A stretch of DNA of 64,000 bases from Bathynomus jamesi (GCA_023014485.1 JAJOZX010002710.1:468001-532000); one strand, 5' to 3'; counted from the first letter of the stretch, positions 10,985-22,957 are shown. The notes: generated by a model not told the origin, from the sequence alone. Translations and numbers: made by a program.

Positions 10985-13672
10985 AAAATCTCTCAAAACT
11001 GTGCTCTTCAATGCTAGGTTAATTAGAAACAAACTAATGGAATTTATAGCGCTAGTCAAAACTGAGAACTTTGATATCATAGGAATAACGGAATCCTGGA
11101 TTCATTCTGAATCAAGGAATTTTGTAGGAGAATTTGAAATGGTAGGTTACAAAATGTTTCACAAAGATAGGAACGGAAGGGAAGACGGCGGTGTACTTTT
11201 GTATGCTCGGGACTTTCTGCACCCGGTAAACAGTAATATCGTATCTGCTCATGAAATGTTGGGAATTGATCTAAACCTAAATAATAAAGTCGTGCATCTA
11301 CTTCTAGTATATAGGCCACCTCACTACCCCGTTGATAAGGATATAAACTTGTATAACCAATTAAGCAGAATAGTGAATAATAAGATCAGAGTGATTTTTG
11401 GGGGTTTTAATTGTGGTAACATAAATTGGGAAAACAAAACAGCTGATGCTGAGGCAAGACTGTTGGAATTTGCCGATGATAATTTATTAAGTAAATGGGC
11501 TGACGATCCTACAAGGGGTAATAATAAACTATACCTCATATTCACGAACGAAGATGACCTGGTCTCTAACCTGACTATTGGTGAAAATTTGCGTAACAGC
11601 GATCATAATTTGATTAGGTTTGACCTCAGGGTTCCAGACGCGAAAAGACTCGTGAAAGACTGGATTTCTCTAGGGCAAATTTCGAAAGCTTCCGAAGTAG
11701 TTTAGACATACTTGAAGTTCTAATAAGTGAGGATGTCAATGTCACCTGGAGCTCGTATAGGGATCAATTTAGAATATTGCAGAACAACGAAATTAGCAGT
11801 GCTATTACGGGAAGAAATAGAGCCTACAAACTACTTAAGTCACATTTCAACCAGACTAATTCAGAAAACTATATAAACCTACGTAGGAGGGTTAAGTCCG
11901 TAATTAGATCAGCCAAACGTGATGAAGAAGCTAGAGTTGCCTCACTCTGTAAAGTTAACGCTAAAGAATATTTTGCTCATGTTAATAGCAGAAAGCCAAT
12001 TAAAAATGTAGGCCCCCTAAAAGATAGAAATGGCGTACTGAAATTCGGTGATAAAGATATAGCTAATACGTTAAACGAGTTCTTCGTTACAGTCTTCACG
12101 GAGGAAGACTCAATTGAAGTGCCAAGTCCGAGGATTACATATGACGGTAACCATCCCGTAGAGATCATAAGTTTTACGAGAAATGAGGTACAGCAATTAA
12201 CTGATAAGACGAATAAATAAAAATCACCTAGCCCCGACTTATTTCTTCCAAGGGTATTAAAAGAGGTTAGCCACAATGTTGTTGACGACTTAGTTACCAT
12301 ATTCAACCAATCAATCGAGTTAGGGAAAGTCCCAACCGACTGGAAGTTAGCAAATGTAACACCAATCTTTAAAATGGGTGATAGGGAAAATCCTTGTAAT
12401 TACCGCCCGATCAGTTTAACATCAATTGTCGGCAAACTCTTGGAATCCATCATTACAAAACGTATTGTGTATCACCTTGAATCTAACAATCTAATTTTTT
12501 ATTCTCAACATGGATTTAGACGACATAGATCCTGTCTGACAAACCTGTTAGTTTTTCCATAATATGCATACAGTATACGATGCTAGTAGGGCAATAGATA
12601 CAGTGTATCTCGACTTTCAAAAAGCCTTTGACAAAGTCACTCACGCGAGATTGATGGCTAAAATCAGAGGACGAGGAATCACCGGGCTCGTTTCCAACTG
12701 GATTGAGGATTGGTTAAAAAATAGAAAGCAGAGAGTGGTAATAAATGGAGTGGCTTCATAGTGGGCGCCCGTCACCAGTGGTGTCCCACAGGGTTCCGTT
12801 CTGGGTCCTTTACTTTTTATCATCTATATTAATGATATAGCCGTCGGGCTTCTAAGTACAATCTCCAAATTTGCAGACGATACGAAATTAGGAAGTAGTG
12901 TAGGTACTGAGGAGGGCGCAAGAACGCTTCAGAATGATCTTGACAGGTTGGGCGAATGGTCTGCTACTTGGCAGATGTCATTCAACTTGGACAAATGTAA
13001 GGTAATGCACATAGGTTATAAAAACACGAAGACCGATTACTCTCTCTTGGGAAGGAACTTGACTGAGACCGATCTAGAGAAAGACTTGGGAGTCTATGTC
13101 AGCAATGATCTGAAACCGTCGAAGCACTGTGCAGAAGTTGAAAAGAGGGACTTAAAAATATTAGGTTATATTAAAAGACAGTTCCAGTTTCGGAACAAGA
13201 AAACTGTAATGTCTCTTACAATTCACTAGTCAGACCTCAACTGGAAACACTATGCGCAGTTTTGGTCTCTATCCCTCAGGAAGGATATAGAAAGGTTAGA
13301 AAGGGTACAAGCAAGGGCTGCAAAATTGATCCCTTCAATGAGAATGCAAAACTACCAACGGAGATTGGAGCGCTAAATCTGTTTACCTTAGAAACGAGGA
13401 GGTTGCGCGGTCAGCTTATTCAAGTCTTCAAGATGCTTAATGGAATAGACAGAGTAGATTACAGAAACTTATTCTCACTTAATGCCAGTCCAACAAGAAA
13501 CAATGGGTTTAAACTGGAACTAAAGACATTTAGGACCTCTGTCTGCGGGAATTTCCTTTCGCATAAAATAGTTAATATCTGGAACCAACTTCCCTCAAAG
13601 GTTGTTTCCATCCAAAGTGTAAATGTGTTTAAAAATAGGATGGACAAAGTACTGAATACGCTCATAGTTTAA
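10985..13672 (+). pseudogene. LINE ORF2 (APE endonuclease-reverse transcriptase)
   Basis: The endonuclease frame at 11001-11705 holds LFNARLIRNK, GITESWIH, LVYRPPH and SDHNLIRF; the usual GDFN motif reads GGFN, losing a conserved Asp. The linker is at 11777-12220. RT motifs: NYRPISLTSIVGKLLESII (12400), QHGFRRHRSC (12510), DFQKAFDKV (12615), PQGSVLGPLLF (12790), catalytic FADDTKLG (12870), then the thumb and C-terminus ending GFKLELKTFRTSVCGN to 13672. The frame is interrupted by several stops and frameshifts (near 11702, 12218, 12560, 12760, 13228). Confidence 0.8.
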
Positions 13673-13997
13673 GCCTAAAACATAACGTAACTCTTCAGGA
13701 GTTCGCCTGCACGGTGTCTCTGTGGACATGCTAATTATAGAGCTTTTTTATATATTCTCCACTTTCCTGTAAAATTTCCTTAGCTACTTTTCCAGGGTCA
13801 AGGTATTTCTCAACCTTTTCCATACCTGCCTCTGGCAGGGAGCGAGCGGAGGGTGGGGGAGAGAGCCTTCTACTTTTCTATCCAGTTTTCTACTACTTCT
13901 AGAATAGTTGAAAGAAAAATAAACTTGTTTAATAACAGGAACCTCTCAGAGTGAGCAGGAAGGTGTTTGAGGCTTCCTCTTGTCCTTGGAACTCCTT

Positions 13998-13998
<1 letters not shown>

Positions 13999-14063
<65 letters not shown>
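13999..14063. repeat. (CT)n tail of LINE copy 2
   Basis: An uninterrupted CT run of about 65 bases after CTCCTTGTAAG. Confidence 0.95.
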
Positions 14064-14066
<3 letters not shown>

Positions 14067-14439
14067 TATAACTCTTCAACTCAGGTATCCAATTATTAAA
14101 ATACCATTCGTATAACTGGAAGCTATTTCCCTCCATAAATGGTAGCATATCCAATATTATTAACTCCTGTTATCGTAGAAATAAAATATTGTAAGGAATG
14201 AATTTCAATGCATGCAGTGAACAGATGAGAAACTCTCATAAAAACGCTGAATATTTTATACATTTTACTGTTGATAGATTTCTATTACACAGTACTGTAA
14301 AAGTTATATTCATTGTTTTAGAGAATAAATACAGCATATAATATATATATGTATATATTTATATTTATTTATTTATTTATTTATAACTGTATAAGAAAGT
14401 TTTATCATCATACAGTAATTAAACTAGAGCATTTGATTA

Positions 14440-14523
14440 TACAGGGTTTCCCATAGTCAGTGAGTGTAGAGTTTCATTTAATCGCTACATTTAATCCTAC
14501 GCTGACTTATGGGATACCCTGTA
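14440..14523. mobile_element. 84-bp mariner-type mini element
   Basis: It opens with TACAGGGTTTCCCATAGTC and closes with the inverted counterpart (GACTTATGGGATACCCTGTA). It has TA at the ends and no coding content. Confidence 0.65.
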
Positions 14524-14569
14524 CTTTATGATGACCTAATTATGTTCCTCATAACGGTGCATTATCCTT

Positions 14570-14753
14570 AATAATAGCAATAAGTGAGAAAGATCAGAAA
14601 CTGGCACAGTGCTCAACTCAGATTAATGCGACCAATTGCGATAACTCCTAGCTGGATTATTATTAACCAGCAACATCGGAAGTCCAATCCCCGACCTCAG
14701 GGTCGTAACTTGTAGAGGAAGAGTGTTGTTCACTGAGCCACGGGCGTTGGCTT
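14570..14753 (-). mobile_element. tRNA-derived SINE, copy 2
   Basis: On the minus strand it reads GTGGCTCAGTG (A-box-like), GGGGATTGGACTTCC (degenerate B box), a TTAATAATAA spacer, then the body GGAGTTATCGCAATTGG to GCACTGTGCCAGTTTCTG. The body matches the plus-strand SINE at 1184-1370 while the tRNA-like head differs. Confidence 0.7.
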
Positions 14754-14840
14754 GTGCGGTCAGTAGAAGAACGACTCGACGAAGGGTTCAGAATGCGAGT
14801 AACTTAGTCGCCAGATGAGCAGGAAAAAACCGTCTAAATG

Positions 14841-14870
14841 AGAAGAAGAAGAAGAAGAAGAAGAAGAAGA
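14841..14870. repeat. (GAA)n microsatellite
   Basis: Ten GAA units. Confidence 0.95.
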
Positions 14871-15049
14871 ATTGTCTCGTTTTTGCAAAGAACAATGCTG
14901 ATTGGCTTCATGAACAATGGGCAAGTTTTTGTTCAGTGACTTGAGCCAAATCATGCAAATTTGAGCAAGGTAATCTTTACGTCAGGCATCCACTGAGTCA
15001 AAGACATCAGGCCAAATATTGTTTCGCCACCATGCAATACCCTCTATAA

Positions 15050-15445
15050 GACATGTTTGTTGATGTTTTGGTGTGCGGGGCAAAAGGGAACCCTGGTTTT
15101 GCCCAAATTATATGACCACGAATTCCTGTGCCTTTTCAAACAGCCTCAAAAAACATGTGGAGAACAATGCAGGAGGTCTGATGTTCCTGGTTCAAGCAAA
15201 ATAGTACCTCTTGTTACACACCTAAAATTGTGAAAGAATGGTAACTTTCCCGATCTGAATGAGAATCTGTGGAAATTTCTGAAGGTGAAAGTTTAAAAAG
15301 AAGCTAATACAACGAAGATCTTTGTTCTGCTATAAAAATAGTTTGGTAATCCGAAATAGCTGTGAAATTGTGCCAAAAACTTATCATGTACATACCCATC
15401 AAAATGAAGCACTTATTGAAACCAAAGATGCCCACTAAATATATT
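15050..15445 (+). pseudogene. Tc1-like transposase remnant (C-terminal part)
   Basis: In mixed frames I read PKIVKEW (15220), FPDLNENLWKFLK (15255, matching the SPDLNPIENLWG block that carries the third catalytic residue of Tc1) and KLCQKLIMYIPIKM...PTKY (15365-15440, matching the usual C-terminal SMPRR...GGPTKY). Stops interrupt every frame. No TIRs were found; the (TA)n from 15525 may have replaced the right end. Confidence 0.6.
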
Positions 15446-15520
15446 AAACTTACAATAAAAATGCAATTCCACTACACTTTATTTGATTCCAAACATTTGG
15501 CCACGACTATATTCGTTGGT

Positions 15521-15524
<4 letters not shown>

Positions 15525-15613
<89 letters not shown>
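15525..15613. repeat. (TA)n microsatellite
   Basis: About 88 bases of near-perfect TA. Translations of this and similar tracts give only Tyr-Ile repeats. Confidence 0.95.
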
Positions 15614-15617
<4 letters not shown>

Positions 15618-16098
15618 ATGAAAATGAAAATGAAAAGGTTTATTGGCAGACTATAGTCCATATGACAAATATTATTAATACAATGACAGTTCATACACTA
15701 AGGAAAAATATATACAATTGATTAGAAATAATACTGCACTGTCGAAGTTAAGTGGAGCTACAGACGACGTTTTCGTACCAAAAAGTCCATAGCTTAGAGG
15801 ATAAATGGCAGGACTCATGGATAGCTTGGATGATCGGGTTGGTTGATTTTTTAATTCTTTGCATTAGACTGTGTTGAACACGTTTTGTTACCTCCGGGAA
15901 GCTCGGAACATTGCGGGTTGCAAACATTTGCGAAGCTGAGCATCGGGGGTAATTTATGTGAGTCTAAACGACCTGTTGTACAGCAAATTTAGGGTTCTGC
16001 CAGAACCTTTTTATAATTCACCCAGAGTTGCTGACCGTATATATTACTGCAGAAAGTACGAAAGAGTGTGTCTCTAGCTTCACTTGTACAGAAACGAA

Positions 16099-16100
<2 letters not shown>
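15614..16100 (-). pseudogene. LINE fragment (RT C-terminus and 3' tail)
   Basis: Reading the minus strand, frames encode FRFCTSEARDTLFRTFCSNIY, then LNLLYNRSFRLTHINYP and a RVQHSLMQRIKKS block, a C-terminal arrangement common in LINE polymerases. The 3' end has AATAAA followed by (CATTTT)n (15614-15640 on the plus strand as AAATG units). Frameshifts and stops break it. It is a different LINE family from the (CT)n-tailed ones. Confidence 0.6.
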
Positions 16101-16158
<58 letters not shown>

Positions 16159-16244
16159 GAATAGAAACGACATAAGTGTTAAGGAACATATATATATACA
16201 GTATATATATATATAGGAACAAGCACATTTTTCATACCGAAAAC

Positions 16245-16295
<51 letters not shown>

Positions 16296-16305
16296 TATAT
16301 ATATA
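16101..16305. repeat. interrupted (TA)n tracts
   Basis: Two long TA tracts (16101-16156, 16246-16305) separated by about 90 bp of unassigned sequence. Confidence 0.9.
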
Positions 16306-16397
16306 ACTTAAGTTTTAGGATGCTCAATTTTCAATTCGTAAAATTTTACAGTGAACATAAAAAGAAAAGCTACAAGCGAGCTCATATTTGACCGGTG

Positions 16398-16400
<3 letters not shown>

Positions 16401-16430
<30 letters not shown>

Positions 16431-18088
16431 ACAAGGAGTTACAAGGAAGAGTAGTACTTCAAAAGGCCTTGCGGTCCATACCGAGGAGGTACCAATGGCA
16501 ACGGGTGCCAGGGAAAAATTCATACACCCTCAAATAGTGTACAAGATTCGGTCTAACCTTTTCTTGAACAGATCCACAGAAGAACTGTTCACAACTTCTG
16601 AAGGTAGCCTGTTCCACGTGTCACAGATCTTATACGTAAAGTAATTCCCACACACACACACACTAGTCCTAAACCGTTTCAAATCCAACTTTCAACCATT
16701 GTTGCAAGTTGGGTTATCATTTAAACTAAACATGCTTCCAAAATCGACATTGTTGAATCCGCGTAAGAACTCGAAAACCTCGATCAGTTGATCGCGCAGC
16801 CTCCGAGTTTCCAGCGAAAACAAATTCAGGGCGCGTAAGCGTCGATTGTAGCCCATATACCTAACGGAAGGGATTAACTTTGTGGCCCTCGCCTGCACTG
16901 GCTCCAGGCTCTCAAAATCTTTCCTGAGGGTGGGCGACCAGAACTGCACAGCATACTCCAGGTGCGGCCGAACCAGAGAATTGTACAGCGAGAGCACAAT
17001 CTCCTTGTTCCGAAATCTAAATTGCCTCCTGATATAACTCAACAACTTCTGGGCTTTTTTTACCACCTCTTCGCACTGTTTCGTAAACTTAAGGTCGCTG
17101 CTAATTAGCACACCCAAGTCCTTTTCCAAATCAGTGGCCTCGATATTACTCCCAAACATTGAGTAGTCCGACTTGGGATTGGCGTAGCCAATGTGCATCA
17201 CCTTGCACTTACCCAAGTTAAACGGCATTTGCCATTTTTCGGACCACTCTCCTATCCTACGTAGGTCCGCACGCAGTTGCTCTATCGCCTCGGGCGTCCC
17301 AACATTGGCCCCAAGCTTTGTGTCATCAGCGAATTTGGTGATCCGACTGACGATGCCAGCGTCGATATCATTTATGTAAATGATAAACAACAGTGGCTCC
17401 AAAACGGAACCTGAGGAACCCCGCTAGTGACCGAGGCCCAACCCGAACTAGCCCAGCGATTCGTCAACGGTGAGGCCAGTGACGAGGTTGTCTTCGGTCG
17501 TGAATATTAAGTCTAGAACGCTTTCGCTTCGTGTAGGCTCATTGACCCACTGAGTGAGGAAGTTCTCATCAGCAAAGTCAAGCAGCCTCCTCCCTTCAGC
17601 ATCAGTAGTCTTGTCTTTCCACTTTATGCCGCGACAGTTGAAGTCTCCTAAAACTACACACACCCTATCCCTTAGCAGACTACGGAGTTCGGTGTACAGG
17701 GCTGTATCCTCCTGGAGGAGGAGATGCGGAGGTCTGTACACCAAGATTAACCTATAGTTCGTCCCTCCCAGGTTCAGATCGACGCCAAGCAGCTCCAGTT
17801 CCGATCGGAACTGGCAGTCAACCGGACTCAACGTGTCCCTGACATATATTAGTACCCCTCCCCCCCTCCCCACGGGTGCTGTCTTTGTGAAACATTCTAT
17901 ACCCGGGAATCTCGAACTCCCCAACGTAGTCCTTACGATCAGTATGAATCCAGGACTCGGTGATAGCAATGATATCCTGGTACTCTGATGCCAAGAGCGC
18001 CCGTAGTTCGCAAAACTTATTCCTAATCGACCTAGCATTAAAAATCATTGCACGGAGGGAGCCTCCCCTATTCTGACCGCCCCTAAAT
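16401..18088 (-). mobile_element. CR1-like LINE, copy 3, internally deleted
   Basis: On the minus strand it runs from the end of ORF1/start of ORF2 (about 18088) to the (CT)n tail, seen as (GA)n at 16401-16428. It has the same GTAACTCCTTGTAACT 3' end as copy 1. About 1.1 kb between endonuclease and RT motif B has been lost at about 17455, where TVDESL is joined to SGWASVTS. Sequence similarity to copy 1 is high. Confidence 0.8.
16692..18048 (-). pseudogene. LINE ORF2 remnant: endonuclease joined to RT C-terminal half
   Basis: The endonuclease part (18048-17448) retains FNARSIRNKF, ITESWIHTD, VYRPPHLLL, an intact VVLGDFNCRG and ends at TVDESLG; a frameshift lies near 17850. The RT part (17402-16692) has PLLFIIYINDI, catalytic FADDTKLG, WQMPFNLGKCKVMHIG, KDLGVLISSDLK and LVRPHLEYAVQFWSP. 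RT motifs upstream of PQGSV are missing through the deletion, so it cannot polymerise. Confidence 0.8.
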
Positions 18089-18840
18089 ATTCCCTAAATA
18101 TTCTCAAAATATTCTGGGTTTGATATTTTGGGGGGGTTATTCTACCTTGAGACGTAGTCTTCTTTAAATTCTATTTCGTCTGAGTTTACAAATACAGTGT
18201 TTTCCGACTTCAGTCTACAGTTATACAAAAAATATTATTCTAAACTAAATACAGCTCTGTATACGAACAGTTTGCGATTGCTATATTCGTGAACGAAAGG
18301 GTTAATCGTACATTTTATGTCGCTTGTAAATTTCTCCTAAAAGAATTTACTGTCCTGAGATATCACTAATCTATCATATTTGCCAATGTTACAAATAAAA
18401 CATTTTGAAACACTGAAATATATCCGACGACTATTCTGTGATTGAAATGTATACAAGACTTCAAACCAAATTAATGATGAATCATTGAGTCTAAACGTAA
18501 AAAAATATATACATATACTGTATATATATGTATTTCTTAAAATCTCAAAAGTGTACAAAAATCAGGTATATGAAATAAGGTTTCCCGTAATGAACCTGAC
18601 AACAAATTACCTCAAGCTCGATTATACGCTAAACTATTCTCCTTCTCACCCTTCCTTCCCAAGCAATATTCGGCTCGTTATATCTACACAAACTAAGCAA
18701 AGAATATTTGCACTCCAATACAGAGTTTCAATACAAACACTTCACGTACCAGTCATACTGTAGACCTCGATCCACACGTGAAAGTGCTTTGTGCATATGA
18801 AAATAAGAAATTTGCAGAAGAGGAATTTGATCTGCTTTAT

Positions 18841-18874
<34 letters not shown>

Positions 18875-19140
18875 CTCAACTTAACTTCATGAATTTGAAA
18901 TTTAAAAATAAATAAAATACTTAAATTAAGCCTTGATAAATTCTATATGAAATTGGTAAAAATCAGACCATCCAATTTACAGTTTTTATCCTTTCACGAA
19001 AAAATGTTGCGAGCGTGTTATTATAACGATTTTGGCTTTTACAGATAATTCCTTTATAAATTGTCGATGCATTTAAAAATAATAATAAATAAAAGGAAGC
19101 AAATATAGGATATTTTCAAAACTGGTAATTTAAATGTCGT
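18089..19140. other. no gene seen; (AC)n at 18841-18864
   Basis: AT-rich sequence without a supported frame. It contains an (AC)n-(TA)n microsatellite near 18841-18874. Confidence 0.6.
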
Positions 19141-19149
19141 AGACATGAT

Positions 19150-20632
19150 ACTTACACTCAGTTGTTCGCATCTGGTGCTAATCTTGCTCAATTATACTGT
19201 CTGCCTAAAATCCATAAAGCTGGAACACCTCTCCGTCCTATTTTAGCTTCGTATAACTTACCCACCTTTCAATTGGCAAAATTTGTTGTTCGTCTCCTGT
19301 CCCCCTTTGCGAAAAATGTTTACACTATAAATAACTCGTTTGAATTCCAAAAGAACTCCTGGGTAAAAACTTCGATTCAAAAAAGTTTTTGTCAGTTTTG
19401 ATGTAAAGTCACTTTTCACAAATGTACCTGTATCTGAAACTATTGCCATTATTTTAGATAGGGTTTTTAGCTCAGTTGATAATTTTCATGGTTTTTCATT
19501 GTCTCATTTGAAGGAACTTTTAGAATTGGTCTTCAAACAATGCTATTTCACTTTCAACAATAAGGTTTACCAACAAATTGATGGGGTAGGGATGGGATCA
19601 CCAGTCGGACCGTTAGCAGCTGACTTTTTTATGACTCATTTAGAAAGTGTAATTTTTAGACAATCTCCCACTCATCTCAAGCCAATTTTCTATCGACGCT
19701 TCGTTGATGATTCGATAGCAGTCTTTGATAATGCGGTACAAGCGCAACAATTCTTTAACTTCCTAAATTCTTTGCACCCCAATATAACGTATACAATGGA
19801 AACTGAGCAAAATGGCTCTCTCCCCTTCTTAGATCTTTTAATTTCGAAAAACGGTGATTCTATTACTACATCAGTTTATAGGAAACCCACTTTCACTGGT
19901 TTGGGCATGAATTTTTTTAGTTTTACTGATTTCAACTATAAGATGTCTTGTATTAAAACTCTCCTGTTCAGAGGATATAATTTGACCTCTAATTTTACCT
20001 TACTTAATGATGAATTTAATAATCTAAGATCATACTTTACTAATAATAGTTTTCCTGTTCAATATGTAGACAAACTAATTAGATCCTTCTTAAATAATGT
20101 TCATAGCCCTCAACTTCCATGTATTACTGTGCCGAAGGATATAAAATATTTCTTGGTACCTGAAATGGGTCCCTTGAATAAGGAATTTAAGCTTAAATTT
20201 ACAAAATTGTTAAGGAAATTTTTTTATCATACTGATTTCCGCATCATATTTATTAATAAAACGTCTTTAGGTAGCTTTTTCTCAGCGAAGGATCGAACCC
20301 CTGACTCGTTGCGTAGCGGTGTTGTATATTTATTTACCTGCCCCAGGTGTCTCCTTGGGAATTACATCGGCAGCACTGTTCGCTCTCTCAGGGCTAGATT
20401 TTATTCGCATATGGGAATAAGTGGCCGAACAGGTAAAATTTTAAAACTAAGGAAGCCTCCAGTATTCGTGAACATAGCATTAAATGCAAAATTGATGTCA
20501 CTTTAGACAATTTTAAAATTCTTGGTTGTAATACTTGTCCCAACTCACTAAGAATTTTAGAATCCCTTTTCATTAAAGCATTGTCCCCTAGTCTGAATGT
20601 TGACTCATCGTCCGTCCCTCTCAATTTGCTAT
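19150..20632 (+). pseudogene. PLE reverse transcriptase with GIY-YIG endonuclease
   Basis: The first frame gives LYCLPKIHKAGTPLRPI (RT fingers, about 19196). A frameshift near 19385 leads to VSFDVKSLFTNVP (motif A). The long frame 19499-20506 carries GVGMGSPVGPLAADFFM (motif B), RRFVDDS (catalytic Asp pair, about 19700) and, at the C-terminus, GVVYLFTCPRCLLGNYIGS with R residues typical of GIY-YIG. Another frameshift near 20455 is followed by VREHSIKCKID to a stop at 20630. PLEs prime on DNA ends and use GIY-YIG for nicking. Two frameshifts make this copy inactive. Confidence 0.8.
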
Positions 20633-20998
20633 GATCCCTCCTCCTTCCCCAATTCCTTATAATCCCTCCTTCCCCTATCTCCCTCGCCACCCTTCGTGTT
20701 TCCCGTCCTTGCCTCTGCCTCTGCCTCTGCTCAAATTAGTCGGCCTCGGATACTGCTGTGTAAGGTAGATAGCTCCATTGTTCCAGTGTACTATTGGTAA
20801 TTTTTCCAGTGTATTAATTTCACATTTACTACATGTATTTAAAAATAACTTCTTAATTTTTATATGTAAATCTGTAAAACTTAGAATTTAACCTCTTTTC
20901 TCAGTCTTTTAAAATTTGTCTTTACGAATAGGTTATAGAAATTTTCTGTTTTGTTTTTCATTCAATATTGATTTTAATTTCACATTGTTATTAAACAG

Positions 20999-21038
20999 CC
21001 TGAAGATGAGCGTATTGCTCGAAACGTTGCGCAATAAA
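20999..21038 (+). ncRNA. hammerhead-like motif, PLE1 3' end
   Basis: The core reads CTGAAGAT, helix GAGC-GTATT-GCTC, then GAAAC and GTTGCGCAAT. It has the CUGANGA, stem II, GAAA order of a hammerhead with one extra U before stem II. A second copy is at 59894-59936 (minus strand). Confidence 0.5.
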
Positions 21039-21253
21039 GAAGACTTTTCATGGCATTTACATTTCTCCTTGTCATTGGATTTCTACTAAATATTAAATTG
21101 AAGCTCTGTAGAAGCAACCCGCATAATTATATATATATATATATATACATTCAACTGCAAAGAACACGCAGTATAAATAACGTAAAGAACGACGCTTGTA
21201 TAGGAGATATTCCGCGCAAGACGAGAGAGAGAAAACAGAACAAATGAAAAAAT

Positions 21254-21329
21254 GAAGTAACCACCTGGGAATCGAACCCGGGATCTTCCGATTGCCGGTC
21301 AGACGCGATACCATTACACCATGGACTTC
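21254..21329 (-). tRNA. tRNA-like repeat copy A0 (Ala-type GGC anticodon loop)
   Basis: The minus strand reads GAAGTCCATGGTGTAATGG (A-box-like D arm), an anticodon arm TCTGA-CCGGCAA-TCGGA and a T arm with TTCGATT. It is probably not a functional tRNA: position 33 is C and the usual acceptor stem does not pair. Flanking GAAGT and ACTTC can close the structure. Confidence 0.5.
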
Positions 21330-21620
21330 ACTCTTCCAAATGCCGTAATTCTTCTACATACTCGCAGAAACCAATGCCCCAAGGGGGCACCTCCCGCATG
21401 CCGGGTTCGATTCCCAGGTGGTTACTTCATTTTTTCATTTGTTCCGTTTTCTCTCTCTCGTCTTGCGCGGAATATCTCCTATACAAGCGTCGTTCTTTAC
21501 GTTATTTATACTGCGTGTTCTTTGCAGTTGAATGTATATAATGTTACGGCATGCGGAAGGTGCCCCCTTGGGGCATTGGTTTCTGCGAGTATGTAGAAGA
21601 ATTACGGCATTTGGAAGAGT

Positions 21621-21694
21621 GAAGTCCATGATGTAATGGTATCGCGTCTGACCGGCAATCGGAAGATCCGGTTCGATTCCCAGGTGGTTACTTC
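21621..21694 (+). tRNA. tRNA-like repeat copy A1 (degenerate)
   Basis: As copy A0, but the T-stem has lost bases (GATCCGGTTCGATT) and the D arm has ATGATG instead of ATGGTG. Confidence 0.45.
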
Positions 21695-21886
21695 TTTTTT
21701 TTCATTTGTTCCGTTTTCTCTCTCTCGTCTTGCGCGGAATATCTCCTATACAAGCGTCGTTCTTTACGTTATTTATACTGCGTGTTCTTTGCAGTTGAAT
21801 GTATATAATGTTACGGCATGCGGGAGGTGCCCCTTGGGGCATTGGTTTCTGCGAGTATGTAGAAGAATTACGGCATTTGGAAGAGT

Positions 21887-21962
21887 GAAGTCCATGGTGT
21901 AATGGTATCGCGTCTGACCGGCAATCGGAAGATCCCGGGTTCGATTCCCAGGTGGTTACTTC
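21887..21962 (+). tRNA. tRNA-like repeat copy A2
   Basis: Same sequence and structure as A0. Pol III A and B boxes are present; the T-stem has one C-A mismatch (CCGGG with CCCAG). Confidence 0.5.
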
Positions 21963-22153
21963 ATTTTTTCATTTGTTCCGTTTTCTCTCTCTCGTCTTGC
22001 GCGGAATATCTCCTATACAAGCGTCGTTCTTACGTTATTTATACTGCGTGTTCTTTGCAGTTGAATGTATATAATGTTACGGCATGCGGGAGGTGCCCCC
22101 TTGGGGCATTGGTTTCTGCGAGTATGTAGAAGAATTACGGCATTTGGAAGAGT

Positions 22154-22229
22154 GAAGTCCATGGTGTAATGGTATCGCGTCTGACCGGCAATCGGAAGAT
22201 CCCGGGTTCGATTCCCAGGTGGTTACTTC
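22154..22229 (+). tRNA. tRNA-like repeat copy A3
   Basis: Identical to A2 over the tRNA-like region. Confidence 0.5.
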
Positions 22230-22420
22230 ATTTTTTCATTTGTTCCGTTTTCTCTCTCTCGTCTTGCGCGGAATATCTCCTATACAAGCGTCGTTCTTTA
22301 CGTTATTTATACTGCGTGTTCTTTGCAGTTGAATGTAATAATGTTACGGCATGCGGGAGGTGCCCCCTTGGGGCATTGGTTTCTGCGAGTATGTAGAAGA
22401 ATTACGGCATTTGGAAGAGT

Positions 22421-22496
22421 GAAGTCCATGGTGTAATGGTATCGCGTCTGACCGGCAATCGGAAGATCCCGGGTTCGATTCCCAGGTGGTTACTTC
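22421..22496 (+). tRNA. tRNA-like repeat copy A4
   Basis: Identical to A2 over the tRNA-like region. Confidence 0.5.
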
Positions 22497-22692
22497 ATTT
22501 TATTTTTCATTTGTTCCGTTTTCTCTCTCTCGTCTTGCGCGGAATATCTCCTATACAAGCGTCGTTCTTTACGTTATTTATACTGCGTGTTCTTTGCAGT
22601 TGAATGTATATAATGTTACGGCATGCGGGAGGTGCCCCCTTGGGGCATTGGTTTCTGCGAGTATGTAGAAGAATTACGGCATTTGGAAGAGT

Positions 22693-22768
22693 GAAGTCCA
22701 TGGTGTAATGGTATCGCGTCTGACCGGCAATCGGAAGATCCCGGGTTCGATTCCCAGGTGGTTACTTC
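22693..22768 (+). tRNA. tRNA-like repeat copy A5
   Basis: Identical to A2 over the tRNA-like region. Confidence 0.5.
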
Positions 22769-22957
22769 ATTTTTTCATTTGTTCCGTTTCTCTCTCTCGT
22801 CTTGCGCGGAATATCTCCTATACAAGCGTCGTTCTTTACGTTATTTATACTGCGTGTTCTTTGCAGTTGAATGTATATAATGTTACGGCATGCGGGAGGT
22901 GCCCCTTGGGGCATTGGTTTCTGCGAGTATGTAGAAGATTACGGCATTTGGAAGAGT

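Larger units (their letters stand above)
9600..14063 (+). mobile_element. CR1-like LINE, copy 2, near full length
   Basis: The layout is 5' monomers (9600-9716), ORF1 (9733-10839), ORF2 (about 10985-13672), 3' UTR, and a tail ending CTCCTTGTAAG then (CT)n (13999-14063). It is head to tail with copy 1, separated only by copy 1's (CT)n. It is more AT-rich than copy 1 and diverged, so it is another subfamily rather than a recent duplicate. Confidence 0.8.
19150..21095 (+). mobile_element. Penelope-like element 1 (PLE1), 5'-truncated
   Basis: The element has RT plus GIY-YIG endonuclease coding (to about 20632), a 3' UTR and a terminal segment with a hammerhead-like motif and AATAAA-like sequence (20999-21038). 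The 3' terminal segment recurs on the minus strand at 59850-60222. The N-terminal part of the protein is missing. Confidence 0.8.

Noticed and set aside
13870..14154. 94-residue frame rich in Arg-Glu
   Set aside because: It is the minus-strand reading of the LINE's (CT)n tail.
15525..16305. Tyr-Ile repeat proteins on both strands
   Set aside because: Translations of (TA)n microsatellites.
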